Assembly (NCBI GenBank): GCA_964352785.1
Contig: CAYGTI010000001.1
Coordinates: forward strand, 124,001 to 188,000
Source: JACOMS01 sp964352785
Lineage (GTDB): Bacteria > Pseudomonadota > Alphaproteobacteria > Caulobacterales > Maricaulaceae
Direction of reading: 5' to 3'
Length of the DNA: 64,000 nt
Positions 41,245-49,925 of this stretch are shown one piece after another. Within the stretch, counting starts at the first letter, position 1; each line of letters opens with the position of its first letter. The notes under the pieces are model-generated. The model made no database searches. It was not told where the DNA came from and worked only from the letters and a program-made list of their open reading frames with translations. The translations under genes and the position numbers were made by a program.

Positions 41245-42532
41245 GGCGCTGACTCCAAAAATAAATGGGTAACCCGGAAAGCAGCAGGACCGCTCCCCAA
41301 AACAGAATTTTTATCCCCGATCCGGCCATAGCGATAGCCGCATAAATCATTGCAAGAATGGCAATCAGGGCCCAGCCACGGGCAGAGCGCCATGAGACTT
41401 TAAGCTCCGCTAACGCCGAGACAAAATAAGGCAACAACGTACACAATGTCGACATCGAGATTAAAAAGGTAAACGCGGAAATTAATCCGTCTGTGTAGTT
41501 GAATATCAGCAAAATTGTCGACAGCACGGCTGAAATCACCAAAGCGAGAACCGGCGCATGGCCCGCACTTCGCTTGGCCAATACACGCGGCGCGAGGCCG
41601 TCAAGGGCGACAGCCATGGGCATCTGGCCGCCGAGTAAAATATTCCCATTGGCAGATCCGGCTGTCGCGATTAACGCGCCAAACGCTATCAAAGCTCCGC
41701 CCCATGGGCCTAAGCGCTGCGCTGCATCAACAAAGGGAGCCTTGGAAACAGCGAGTTGCTCTACGGGCACCAGCATCATGACAGCCAGAGTCGCTGCGAT
41801 ATAAACCACTGTGACAGTTATCGTCCCGGCAATGATCGCTCGGGGGATCGTACTTTTGGGGTCGATCACGTCCTCGGCGGCCACGGTTCCGGCTTCCAAC
41901 CCAACAAAGGCCCACATAGTCAGCAAAGCTGTCGCGGCGAGCCCCTGAATAAACGGTTTGTTTCCAGGATTAAACGGCGGAATATTATCAGGTGTGCCAA
42001 CACTGACGCCCAGACCGATAATGACGATTAATGGCAGTAGTTTCAAAATGGTCGTTATAAGCTGAACCGCAGCTCCCGCATTTACGCTGCGAATATTGAT
42101 CGCGGTGAGAGTCCAAATAAGAACGGTTGCAACAAGCCCTTCCGTGAAATTACTTTGACCGAGCGCCGGAATGAGCGCGCCTAAATAGCCTGCAAATGCC
42201 GTACTGATGGCGGCAATCGCAAAAATTATCGCCAGCCAATATCCCCAGGCAATCAGAAACGCCGGAAGATTACCAAACGCATCTTGCGTATAAATATAAA
42301 ACCCGCCCGCGCGCGTCGTGCGCCCCGCAAGCCGTCCGAGCGTCAACGCGATAAGGATCGCTCCTGCGCTTGTGAGTAACCACCCTAAAAAGCTTGCCGC
42401 CCCGTAGGGCGCCAGAACAGCAGGCAATAAAAAAACACCTGAGCCAATCATCACGCCCACAGACATGGCCCAACACTTCCAAAAGCCCATAACGGGAGTT
42501 GGTTTGTGGGATGGTGTTGTTGATGAACTCAC
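41237..42532 (-). CDS. APC family amino acid permease
   Basis: The 431-residue inner-membrane protein has about 12 helices of the amino acid/polyamine/organocation superfamily. Helix 1 shows CWAMSVGVMIGSGVFLLPAVL with the GSG unwound substrate site. The loop LGRLAGRTTRAGGFYIYTQDAFGNL and the helix 6 segment TMWAFVGLEAGTVAAEDV are also typical. The substrate may be an arginine derivative, as the gene shares an operon with DDAH, but this is inference. A strong inverted repeat lies between it and the divergent hydrolase gene. Confidence 0.88.
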   Translation of the reverse strand: MSSSTTPSHKPTPVMGFWKCWAMSVGVMIGSGVFLLPAVLAPYGAASFLGWLLTSAGAILIALTLGRLAGRTTRAGGFYIYTQDAFGNLPAFLIAWGYWLAIIFAIAAISTAFAGYLGALIPALGQSNFTEGLVATVLIWTLTAINIRSVNAGAAVQLITTILKLLPLIVIIGLGVSVGTPDNIPPFNPGNKPFIQGLAATALLTMWAFVGLEAGTVAAEDVIDPKSTIPRAIIAGTITVTVVYIAATLAVMMLVPVEQLAVSKAPFVDAAQRLGPWGGALIAFGALIATAGSANGNILLGGQMPMAVALDGLAPRVLAKRSAGHAPVLALVISAVLSTILLIFNYTDGLISAFTFLISMSTLCTLLPYFVSALAELKVSWRSARGWALIAILAMIYAAIAMAGSGIKILFWGAVLLLSGLPIYFWSQRRG

Positions 42533-42613
42533 ACATTAATGTCTGCGTTGCGCCGCCGCAAATCAAGTCATAAATCCAAAGCGTATGAACAGAAACAAAT
42601 TGGTGATTTGCTA

Positions 42614-42669
42614 ATATGCACAAAGTTGCATATAGGTGGTGTCTGATTATCCAAATTTGATTATCCAAA
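42614..42669. promoter_or_regulatory. Palindrome and tandem repeat between permease and hydrolase genes
   Basis: ATATGCA at 42614-42620 pairs perfectly with TGCATAT at 42627-42633 around six bases. Just downstream GATTATCCAAA occurs twice, at 42645-42655 and 42659-42669, with a 14-base period, ending ten bases before the hydrolase ATG. The first has the size of a dimeric repressor operator. No regulator gene is adjacent, so the binding protein is unknown. The rest of the 147-base gap is AT-rich. Confidence 0.5.
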
Positions 42670-42679
42670 AGAGACCGTT

Positions 42680-43816
42680 ATGTTTTTTACACTTCCTCTT
42701 GTTGTGCCTGTTGCGGCCCTAGCCGCCGTAACAAAGTTTCACCTCATGGGCCGCAACCACGCAAAATATGATACAGGCGCGCCGGTGACCTTTGACGTTG
42801 ATCCGAATTCACCGGGCATCAAAGCGGTCGAGGATTATCTTTATGAAAACTTTGTCAAACCCGCCGAAAGCGGGGACAGCGCCGGAGAAAAACTCTCTGC
42901 AAAACGGACTCGTTTTGAAAAAAAGGGGTTAGAGCGCAAATTTCCAGTCACCTTTACACAAGACGTCGTCGACATTGACGGGCTCTTGGTGGACGGGGAA
43001 TGGACACAGGCACCCGGCGCAGATCCTGATCGCCGCATTCTTTACCTGCACGGCGGCGCGTTCACAGTCGGTAGCGCCATTAGTCACCGCGCGATCATCA
43101 GCAACATTGCCACACGCACCGGATGCTCAGTGTTCGCGCCTAATTACCGCTTGATGCCGGAAAACTCCCGCATGGCCGCCGTGGAGGATGCGCGGATCGC
43201 CTATAAATGGATATTACAGAACGGCCCTAACGGGGCCGCACCCGTCAAAAAACTGGCTGTTGCGGGCGACTCGGCCGGCGGAAATCTCACGCTCATGCTG
43301 TCCAATTGGGTGCGTGATAACGGCCTTAGGGCTGCTGATGCAGTTGTCGGGATTTCTCCGGCTACAGACTCGACCGTTGAAAGCCCGTCTATCAAAGCCA
43401 ACTTTGAGACGGATACGATGCTCAAACCACTGGCTGGCCCTTTGATGAAAATTCCGCGCACGGTTCTTGTCTGGGCCTCGTGGAAACAGCTTGGCATGTC
43501 CCCCGCCTCGCCTGTTGTCTCGCCGCTACGTGCCACATTATCAGGACTACCGCCAACGCTTATCCATGTTAGCGCCGCCGAGATGCTTTATGACGACGCC
43601 AGACGCTACGTCGCCAAAGCGCAAAGCCAAGGCTCCGATGTCACCCTGCAAAGCTGGGCTCATATGTGCCATGTCTGGCATGCCTTTGACACACTTGTCC
43701 CTGAGGCCGGTCAGGCTTTTGATGAAATCGGTAAATTTCTGATACAGCACGGCGTCGGCGTCGCGCCAAAGCCTGTCAAAAAACCGCGCAAGACAAAAAC
43801 AACCGCCACGGATTAG
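42680..43816 (+). CDS. Alpha/beta hydrolase, hormone-sensitive lipase family
   Basis: The 378-residue esterase or lipase has an N-terminal hydrophobic segment (FFTLPLVVPVAALAAV), which may anchor it to the membrane. The oxyanion-hole motif HGG is at 124-126 in YLHGGAFTVGSAISHR, the nucleophile elbow GDSAGG at 196-201, and the aspartate/histidine end region includes AEMLYDDARRYVAKAQ and MCHVWHAF. HSL-family members act on short to medium acyl esters or on neutral lipids. A lysine-rich tail (PKPVKKPRKTKTTATD) ends the protein. The next gene encodes a WS/DGAT enzyme, which suggests a lipid store turnover role. Confidence 0.87.
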   Translation: MFFTLPLVVPVAALAAVTKFHLMGRNHAKYDTGAPVTFDVDPNSPGIKAVEDYLYENFVKPAESGDSAGEKLSAKRTRFEKKGLERKFPVTFTQDVVDIDGLLVDGEWTQAPGADPDRRILYLHGGAFTVGSAISHRAIISNIATRTGCSVFAPNYRLMPENSRMAAVEDARIAYKWILQNGPNGAAPVKKLAVAGDSAGGNLTLMLSNWVRDNGLRAADAVVGISPATDSTVESPSIKANFETDTMLKPLAGPLMKIPRTVLVWASWKQLGMSPASPVVSPLRATLSGLPPTLIHVSAAEMLYDDARRYVAKAQSQGSDVTLQSWAHMCHVWHAFDTLVPEAGQAFDEIGKFLIQHGVGVAPKPVKKPRKTKTTATD

Positions 43817-43872
43817 GTAGAGAAGCCTAATTATGCTAAGTATTACTAATAAGACCAAATTAGGGGAATAAT

Positions 43873-45453
43873 ATGGAACAGATGCAAGGTCTCGACGCGG
43901 TTTTCGTGGCAATGGAGCAACCCTCCGCGCCCGTACATATTGGCTCGGTCATGATTTATGATCCGTCCACGGCCCCCGGTGGATTTGTCCGATTTAAAGA
44001 TATTCTCGGCTTTATCCAAAACCGCTTACAGCTTTCTACGACAATGCGGCAAAAAATGGTCAAAGTGCCTTTCAGCATTGATTACCCTTACTGGGTACAG
44101 GATATTAATTTTGATCTCGAATATCATGTCCGCCATGTCGCGCTGCCTAAGCCCGGCGATTGGCGTCAGCTCTGCATTCAATCAGCCCGTATATTTGCCC
44201 GTCCGCTTGATCTGTCTCGTCCGCCTTGGGAATTGACCGTGATTGAAGGCCTCGACAATGTTGAAGGCGTCCCTGCAGGCTCTTACGCGATTGTTTCTAA
44301 GGTTCACCATGCCGCCATCGACGGCGCGTCGGGCGTGGACATGATGCAAGCCCTGCATACTCTGACGCCTAACGCCGATCCTCTCGAAACACTGGATACG
44401 TGGCGTCCCGAGTCAAACCCAAGCCAAACAGAACTGTTTTTGCGCGGCTACATGCGCAGCCTAAGTCTGCCGCTCCGCCAGCTAAACGCAACACGCAAAT
44501 CCTTGCCCGGTATGGCGCGCGCGGCAAAAGGTTTCATCAATAAAGACTTTGATGCCAAGGCCATCTTAGAAACGCCCAAAACACGGTTCAACGGCGTTGT
44601 GTCTCCGCACCGTATGTTCGGGGCGAAATCATTTAACATCAAAGAAATCAACAAAATTAGAGCTCTGTCCGAAGGCTGTAAACTTAATGATGTTATGCTT
44701 TCAATTACAGGCGGCGCGATGCGTCACTACCTAGCCGCGCACAATGAATTGCCTGATTCCACACTGACGGCTATGGCCCCAATATCTGTACGCGAAGAAA
44801 AAGAACGCAACACAATGGGCAACCAAGTCGCGGCGATGTTTGTCCCGCTTGGCTCGCACATAGGTTCACCGCAAGAGCGCGTCCAATATGTCCACGCAGA
44901 AACCGGTAAAGCCAAAGGTTTAACCGAAGCCCTAGGCGCGCGCCAAATGGCGGAAACGGCTAAGCTGGCATCCGCGCCCGCTATGACAATTGGGGCTAAT
45001 TTGTTTAACCGCTTTAAACTGGCTGACCGCGCCAAACCGTTCATAAATACAGTCGTGACAAATGTCCCTGGCCCCCGTGTCCCGCTCTACCAAGCCGGGG
45101 CAAAGGCCGTCGGCGTTTACGGCATGTTATGCCTCGTGGACGGCATGCGTCTTGGCCATATCGTCCAAAGCTACACGGATCAGGTCACGCTGTCATTTAC
45201 GGCTTGCCGCGACGCCATGCCGGATCCGGACTTTTACGGCGAATGTATTCAGAAAAGTTTTGAAGAGCATGCCAAAGCGGCGCAAGCTCTGTTGGCCAAA
45301 GTAGATGATAAGCCTAAAGCGGCCACCATAGCGCCACAAAAAACGCCGCAAAAAGACACAAAACCCAAGACGAAAGCGGTAAAAACCCGCACCGTTCGTA
45401 CCGTTAAAACGGCCAGTACTCCGTCAAATGGACAGGATAAGCCTCAAGCTTGA
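43873..45453 (+). CDS. Wax ester synthase / diacylglycerol acyltransferase (WS/DGAT)
   Basis: The 526-residue protein makes wax esters or triacylglycerol from acyl-CoA. The acyltransferase active-site motif HHxxxDG is HHAAIDG at residues 145-151. The N-terminal MEQMQGLDAVFVAMEQPSAPVHIGSV and the segment VTNVPGPRVPLYQAGAKA with the C-terminal WS/DGAT domain are also typical. The last 50 residues are a lysine, threonine and proline rich tail (such as KTKAVKTRTVRTVKTAST) not usual for the family. A second hydrolase gene follows after 58 bases and an HSL-like one precedes it by 56 bases. Confidence 0.92.
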   Translation: MEQMQGLDAVFVAMEQPSAPVHIGSVMIYDPSTAPGGFVRFKDILGFIQNRLQLSTTMRQKMVKVPFSIDYPYWVQDINFDLEYHVRHVALPKPGDWRQLCIQSARIFARPLDLSRPPWELTVIEGLDNVEGVPAGSYAIVSKVHHAAIDGASGVDMMQALHTLTPNADPLETLDTWRPESNPSQTELFLRGYMRSLSLPLRQLNATRKSLPGMARAAKGFINKDFDAKAILETPKTRFNGVVSPHRMFGAKSFNIKEINKIRALSEGCKLNDVMLSITGGAMRHYLAAHNELPDSTLTAMAPISVREEKERNTMGNQVAAMFVPLGSHIGSPQERVQYVHAETGKAKGLTEALGARQMAETAKLASAPAMTIGANLFNRFKLADRAKPFINTVVTNVPGPRVPLYQAGAKAVGVYGMLCLVDGMRLGHIVQSYTDQVTLSFTACRDAMPDPDFYGECIQKSFEEHAKAAQALLAKVDDKPKAATIAPQKTPQKDTKPKTKAVKTRTVRTVKTASTPSNGQDKPQA

Positions 45454-45511
45454 CGCCCCGCGCGAACGCATCAACTGATACTCACAAAATATTAGGCCTT
45501 TAAGGATAGTT

Positions 45512-46291
45512 ATGACTGCAACTATGACAAAAAAAGTACATGCTCCGTCCATGTTCTGGACGATGCTCGAGGGGCGCTCCATGCTGGAGTTTGGCTCCTT
45601 CATATCTTTGCGGCTTTTGATGAAGTATTTACCCAAGGGCGATGGTCATCCCGTTATTGTCTATCCCGGCTTCCTCGCAAGCGCGGCCTCGACGCGACCC
45701 ATGCGCGGTCTTTTAAGAGACCTTGGCTATCACGTCTATGATTGGGGCATGGGACGCAATCTAACATTTAATGCGGACCGCGAAGCCGAAATGCATGCGT
45801 TCGTGGAAAAAATCCAACACCGCCACAAACAAAAAGTTTCGCTGATTGGTTGGAGCCTTGGCGGCGTGTATGTACGCGAAATTGCCAAAATACATCCTGA
45901 CCTCGTGCGCCAAGTAATATCACTCGGTAGTCCAATCACAGGTCCAAGACATGCCGCTCGCGCTCGCCCCGTTTTTGAAGCTCTGAACGGTAAACCGACG
46001 CCTGAAACACGCGAGCGTTTGCGTCATCTCCACGAAGTTCCGCCCGTACCCTCAACATCAATTTATACGAAAACTGACGGAATTGTGCATTGGGAAGGCT
46101 CGGTGCAAGACGATGCGCCCGAGGCCGAGAATATTCAGGTGCCCGCGAGCCATCTGGGCCTTGGCGTAAACCCGCTTGTCATGTTTATATTGGCAAATAG
46201 GTTGGCTCAAAATGAGGGGTCTTGGGCCCCTTTTGAGATGAGCGGGCTAAAATCATTAGTGTTTAAAGCCCCGAAAAAGAGTAAGTCTTAA
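45512..46291 (+). CDS. Alpha/beta hydrolase of the neutral-lipid cluster
   Basis: The 259-residue protein has an alpha/beta-hydrolase fold. The oxyanion strand is in VIVYPGFLASAAS, the nucleophile elbow is IGWSLGGVYVREIA, and the histidine is probably in the late SHLGLGVNPLVMF. It has the sense of a lipase or acyl-ester hydrolase with no obvious secretion signal. It follows the WS/DGAT gene by 58 bases. Its end is two bases from the convergent chorismate mutase gene. The exact substrate is not deducible. Confidence 0.78.
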   Translation: MTATMTKKVHAPSMFWTMLEGRSMLEFGSFISLRLLMKYLPKGDGHPVIVYPGFLASAASTRPMRGLLRDLGYHVYDWGMGRNLTFNADREAEMHAFVEKIQHRHKQKVSLIGWSLGGVYVREIAKIHPDLVRQVISLGSPITGPRHAARARPVFEALNGKPTPETRERLRHLHEVPPVPSTSIYTKTDGIVHWEGSVQDDAPEAENIQVPASHLGLGVNPLVMFILANRLAQNEGSWAPFEMSGLKSLVFKAPKKSKS

Positions 46292-46293
46292 AC

Positions 46294-46614
46294 CTAGGCG
46301 CTTTTGCGGGGCTCGTCTCGCAAACGGTCCCATTCTTTGAACTCGAACGCGATGCAGCGCTCAATCATTTTGCGCCAGACGGGCTCAGCAATATCGGCTG
46401 ACAAGCCTTGCTTGGCTGCCTCTGCAACCACTTTTGTGACGACGTCCTCGATACGCGCCTCGTCATGTACCGCGTCGCGGGATTGCTTGATACGCGCCGC
46501 CGCGCACATATAGCCCTGACGGATAACCAACAGCCGCACAAGTTCACGGTCAAGCGCATCAACGCCCTTTCGCACATCGCTCATGGTTTGGCAGTCTTTA
46601 GGGTCAGGTGTCAT
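46294..46614 (-). CDS. Chorismate mutase, AroQ class
   Basis: Chorismate mutase converts chorismate to prephenate for phenylalanine and tyrosine. The 106-residue single-domain protein shows the AroQ helices. DVRKGVDALDRELVRLLVIRQGY has the active-site arginine, and the AARIKQSRDAVHDEARIEDVV segment and IAEPVWRKMIERCIAFE complete the fold. It can start at 46614 or at the ATG at 46584 (MSDVRKG). It lies 19 bases from the M23 peptidase gene. Chorismate synthase is also in this window (aroC), but it is not adjacent. Confidence 0.88.
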   Translation of the reverse strand: MTPDPKDCQTMSDVRKGVDALDRELVRLLVIRQGYMCAAARIKQSRDAVHDEARIEDVVTKVVAEAAKQGLSADIAEPVWRKMIERCIAFEFKEWDRLRDEPRKSA

Positions 46615-46633
46615 GTGTATTGAATTTCATGGG

Positions 46634-47647
46634 CTATTGGGGCCACTCTGTTAAAAGCTCTGGATCAAGATTACGGTTGCGCCACTTTAAACGCCAGCAC
46701 AAATGCGGCCCCGTAGAGCGTCCTTTTGACCCAACAGTCGCAATCTGTTGACCTTGAACGACTTTATCGCCCGGCTCAACCATCATCTCGTTCACATGAA
46801 GATACATTGAAATCAAGCCTTGCCCATGATCGAGCAGCACCATAGCACCTTCGAAATAAAGATCATCATCGGCCAAGGAAACAACGCCGTCAGCTGGCGA
46901 ATAGATCGGCGTCCCAACAGGAGCGGCCATATCAACCCCGTAATGCGGCTTCTTAGGCTCTCCGTTTAGAATACGCTGCGCGCCAAAATTAGTTGTTTTT
47001 CTGTATTCTTTAATCGGGAAGATAAAACCACTGCGAAACCCCATATATTGCGCGCGCGACGCAAATCCCTGCTTTTTGCGCGCGGATGAACTTCGAATAC
47101 GTTTGAGTTGCGATTCCGAGAAAGTTGAGACCTGTGACGGCGGTAACCCGTCAATACGCGAGGTATCATAATCACGAGATGCCAATACAAAATTCTTCCT
47201 CATACCGCCGACCTCTAAAAATGTTGACGTTTCATCCCGGTCAAAACCAACAATGATTAAGCCGCTCGCGTCGGAGGTTTCGTAGTAAAAATCATCGTCA
47301 GCCCGGCCAATCTTCACTTTCGTGTTGGGCAGAGTTTTACACAACACTGCTCCGCCCTGTTTCGCCACGCCTTTGCAATTAAGCAAACCTTGGTTATCCC
47401 ATCCATCGCTGTCATGATATTGTTGCTGCGCCTGACGAAAGGCTTGCATCTTAGCATTGGCCTGCTTGGGATTATCCTGGGCATCTGTCCGAACTTTTTC
47501 CAACAAATCTTCGATAGATGTAATTTGAGCCATTTTTATCGTTTGCTCGTGAGCGATTTCAGCGGCACCCTCTTTTTGGTTTTGGTCATCAGCACAAGCA
47601 TTTACGCCAATAAAAGCCATTAAAACAGCAACAATAGCAAAACGCAC
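46634..47647 (-). CDS. M23 family peptidase, putative lipoprotein, HxC variant
   Basis: The 337-residue protein is a LytM-like peptidoglycan hydrolase. The N-terminus is a secretion signal ending in FIGVNACAD, where cysteine 18 could be lipidated, followed by a helical region. The M23 domain starts near KPHYGVDMAAPVGTPIYSPADGVV, which contains the zinc-binding HxxxD. The last catalytic motif reads GPHLCWRLKW, so the usual HxH is HxC. The gene starts with GTG at 47647, one base overlapping the stop of the DUF2093 gene. Cysteine could replace the zinc-binding histidine; activity needs testing. Confidence 0.85.
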   Translation of the reverse strand: MRFAIVAVLMAFIGVNACADDQNQKEGAAEIAHEQTIKMAQITSIEDLLEKVRTDAQDNPKQANAKMQAFRQAQQQYHDSDGWDNQGLLNCKGVAKQGGAVLCKTLPNTKVKIGRADDDFYYETSDASGLIIVGFDRDETSTFLEVGGMRKNFVLASRDYDTSRIDGLPPSQVSTFSESQLKRIRSSSARKKQGFASRAQYMGFRSGFIFPIKEYRKTTNFGAQRILNGEPKKPHYGVDMAAPVGTPIYSPADGVVSLADDDLYFEGAMVLLDHGQGLISMYLHVNEMMVEPGDKVVQGQQIATVGSKGRSTGPHLCWRLKWRNRNLDPELLTEWPQ

Positions 47648-47850
47648 TAACCCGCTGCCTTTTGAAACGCCGCGAGCGATGCCGCCGCGTCCTTATAAGC
47701 CTCTTGGCGGTCATGGCTCCAATAGCGCAAATGATCGAGTGGGATTTTGTCGCCTGTGACCGCGCATATGACATAGGCACCCGGATCCATAATGGTAAAA
47801 TCGGACGGGCCGTAATGGAGTGTCGCTTCGCCGCTAAAAAGGGAATTCAT
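47647..47850 (-). CDS. DUF2093 domain protein
   Basis: The 67-residue protein matches DUF2093, a small alphaproteobacterial family of unknown function. Landmarks are EATLHYGPSDFTIMDPGAYVICAVTGDKIPLDHLRYWSH and a C-terminal helix DAAASLAAFQKA. It is likely cytoplasmic, as no signal is seen. Its stop codon shares one base with the GTG start of the M23 gene, so the two are translationally coupled. Confidence 0.85.
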   Translation of the reverse strand: MNSLFSGEATLHYGPSDFTIMDPGAYVICAVTGDKIPLDHLRYWSHDRQEAYKDAAASLAAFQKAAG

Positions 47851-48008
47851 GTCATAATCCTATATTGTCCTGACCTTTAACCGAGTTGGGCGGAGAGCGG
47901 AAGGGGGCGACCTGTATTTTATTGATTCTAGCCAAGTATAATTAGGACGCACTTTCTAATATTCAGGGTTAACAGACAAGAAATGTCATTTCACTCTCAA
48001 GGATTATC

Positions 48009-48911
48009 ATGACCGAAACAGCAAAAAAACTCTTCGCACAGGCCCGCCTTCAAGCGGAAGCCCGCCGCGAAAAAACCCGTAAATTTCTCCGTCGCAACCG
48101 CTTGGTCTATGTCGGCATTCACGGCGTTGCATTTGAGCGGGCCCAAGAGCGCGTCTCTCAATACCGCACCGCCCGCACAGAGTTTTTCGATAGCCTTGTT
48201 GAAAAAGGCGAAGAATTGGAAACCCAAGCCGTCAACATGTTTAAAGGCGTTAAGCACAAGGCCGAAGATATAGCTGAAGACGCGTCAGAAGCGGTTTGGA
48301 AATTTACGCCCGGAGCCGCGGTTAACCGCGTTGAAGCGCTAGAAGCCGAGCTTGCCGCTGCAAAAGCAAAATTTGAAAAACTCGGCAAGAAAGCAAAGTC
48401 GAAAGCTAAAAAAACTGCGGACAAAGCCGGTAAGCCTGAAAAAACCGCCGCTGTGAAAACGAAAGCCGCTGTTGCAAAAACGAGTAATAGCGTCAAAGAC
48501 GCGGCAAAAGCCGAGCCCAAAACAAAACCCGCCACAACCACGAATACGAAACCGGCTACGAAAACAACCGCTAAGCAAGAAACGACCGAGGCGCGTCATA
48601 TCCCCTACTTTAACGATGTGAAACGCTATGATCCGCTTGCCAGCGAAGACGTTGTGCGCAAGATCGTGAACCATTGCGGCATTGCCCTTCGCAGCGAAGA
48701 CGCCCGTTATGTAGCGTGCACTGACGAGGCCGAGCGCAACCGCGTCCGCGATAGCTGGATCAAGAAGAAGCTTGAGATTACAGGCACAGATGCTGACCTT
48801 GATAAAAAAGTCGAAAATGTCTGCTCGATCATGCAGCGCGATAACCGTAAAAACCGGGTGACATTCTATTACTTGGTAGCCAAAGCCGAACGTAAACTCG
48901 GCGCGCTTTAA
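48009..48911 (+). CDS. Phasin-like / Lys-Ala-rich / DUF2853 chimeric protein
   Basis: The 300-residue protein has three parts. Residues 25-75 (NRLVYVGIHGVAFERAQER, FFDSLVEKGEELETQAV) resemble the PhaF-type phasin domain that coats polyester granules. Residues 105-190 are a coiled coil and then a lysine, alanine, threonine and proline rich linker like histone H1 or PhaF tails. Residues 200-300 match DUF2853 (RDSWIKKKLEITGTDADLDKKV and KNRVTFYYLVAKAERKL). The phasin call is from motif resemblance only. A perfect -10 box (TATAAT, about 47936) lies 70 bases upstream, and a strong terminator follows. Confidence 0.7.
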   Translation: MTETAKKLFAQARLQAEARREKTRKFLRRNRLVYVGIHGVAFERAQERVSQYRTARTEFFDSLVEKGEELETQAVNMFKGVKHKAEDIAEDASEAVWKFTPGAAVNRVEALEAELAAAKAKFEKLGKKAKSKAKKTADKAGKPEKTAAVKTKAAVAKTSNSVKDAAKAEPKTKPATTTNTKPATKTTAKQETTEARHIPYFNDVKRYDPLASEDVVRKIVNHCGIALRSEDARYVACTDEAERNRVRDSWIKKKLEITGTDADLDKKVENVCSIMQRDNRKNRVTFYYLVAKAERKLGAL

Positions 48912-48938
48912 GCTTTTTGCAAAAATGTATTAAAATAA

Positions 48939-48962
48939 AAGCCGGGCTTAGCCCGGCTTTTT
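48939..48962. terminator. Bidirectional rho-independent terminator
   Basis: GCCGGGC at 48941-48947 and GCCCGGC at 48951-48957 form a seven-base GC stem with a three-base loop. AAAA precedes and TTTTT follows it, so it works in both directions. It separates the phasin-like gene (+ strand) from the convergent WecG/TagA gene, whose stop codon it touches. Confidence 0.88.
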
Positions 48963-49854
48963 ACATAGGGCCGGACACGTCTTTGTTACGCGACAGTGTC
49001 CACTTAACCCATATCCAAAATATGGTCGGCCCTTCAACGAGGTAGCGCTTCCAGAGGCGACGCGGCTCGGACATGAGGCGGTATAACCATTCCATGCGCG
49101 AGTGCTGCATCCATAGCGGCGCGCGTTTGATGCGTCCTGTGATAAATTCAAGACTTGCCCCGACGCACAAACCCAATCCGACACAATCACCGCGGTCAAA
49201 ACACGCCTTAGCGACCATCTCTTGCTGGGGGGAGCCCACACAAATAAATGTATATCTGGCGGGGTTCACAGCAACAAAGTTTGCAGCAGCGGCAATAGCC
49301 TCCGGTTTGCTGCGCATACCCATAGGCGGCTGATGATGATTAATCGTGCGAATGCCGTAGAGTTTCTTCAAATCGGCGATGATACTCTCATCCGCGCCAA
49401 TAACGTTAATCGCTTCGTCTTTAGCAATAACATTATCAAAGAGTTGCGCGGTTAAATCAGAGCCCGGAACAGCATGTAACGGAATACCGGACAGTTTGGC
49501 AAGCACCTCTAAAATGCGCGAATCGCAAACGGACAGCCATGAGCCCGCATAAAGCGGCTTGAAGATTTCGGGCTCTCTGGACAGCCTGACAATATGATCT
49601 ACATTTGGCGTTACAATATAGCGAAAAGCATGTTGATCCGTCATCCATTTCGCTCTTGAAAGCGCTTGAATGGGATTAAGCGGATCGAAAACGGTGTCCA
49701 AAAAATTATATGTGCGCGGGTTAACGCGCCAATCCACATGATCCGGCCTTTGGTGAATGCGGCGATCCTCACCTCTTGACCATGTGGGCACAATCCCCTC
49801 ATAGATCGCAGCTTCGGCGCTTTCATCTCTATTTATTTTTTTCACCGAACTCAT
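48961..49854 (-). CDS. WecG/TagA/CpsF family glycosyltransferase
   Basis: This 297-residue protein belongs to the GT26 family, which adds N-acetylmannosamine-type or other sugars to polyprenyl-linked precursors of polysaccharides. It shows VTPNVDHIVRLSRE, the AGSWLSVCDSRILEVL segment, GSDLTAQLF, DKVNVIGADESI-type strand and CVGSPQQEMVAKAC followed by GLGLCVGASLEFITGRIKRAP. The ATG at 49854 follows a good AGGTGG ribosome-binding site, better than a GTG three codons earlier. The neighbouring YdcF gene is also linked to surface polymer metabolism. Confidence 0.88.
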   Translation of the reverse strand: MSSVKKINRDESAEAAIYEGIVPTWSRGEDRRIHQRPDHVDWRVNPRTYNFLDTVFDPLNPIQALSRAKWMTDQHAFRYIVTPNVDHIVRLSREPEIFKPLYAGSWLSVCDSRILEVLAKLSGIPLHAVPGSDLTAQLFDNVIAKDEAINVIGADESIIADLKKLYGIRTINHHQPPMGMRSKPEAIAAAANFVAVNPARYTFICVGSPQQEMVAKACFDRGDCVGLGLCVGASLEFITGRIKRAPLWMQHSRMEWLYRLMSEPRRLWKRYLVEGPTIFWIWVKWTLSRNKDVSGPM

Positions 49855-49925
49855 GCGGTCCACCTATTGTTTTAGAAGACACTAGCAAAAGAGAGTTAGG
49901 ATAGCGTTTACACGCGTTTTGGGAT

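Noticed and set aside
47923..47941. Full promoter with TATAAT near 47936 before the phasin-like gene
   Set aside because: The -10 box is perfect but I find no acceptable -35 at 16-18 bases, so only the -10 is mentioned.
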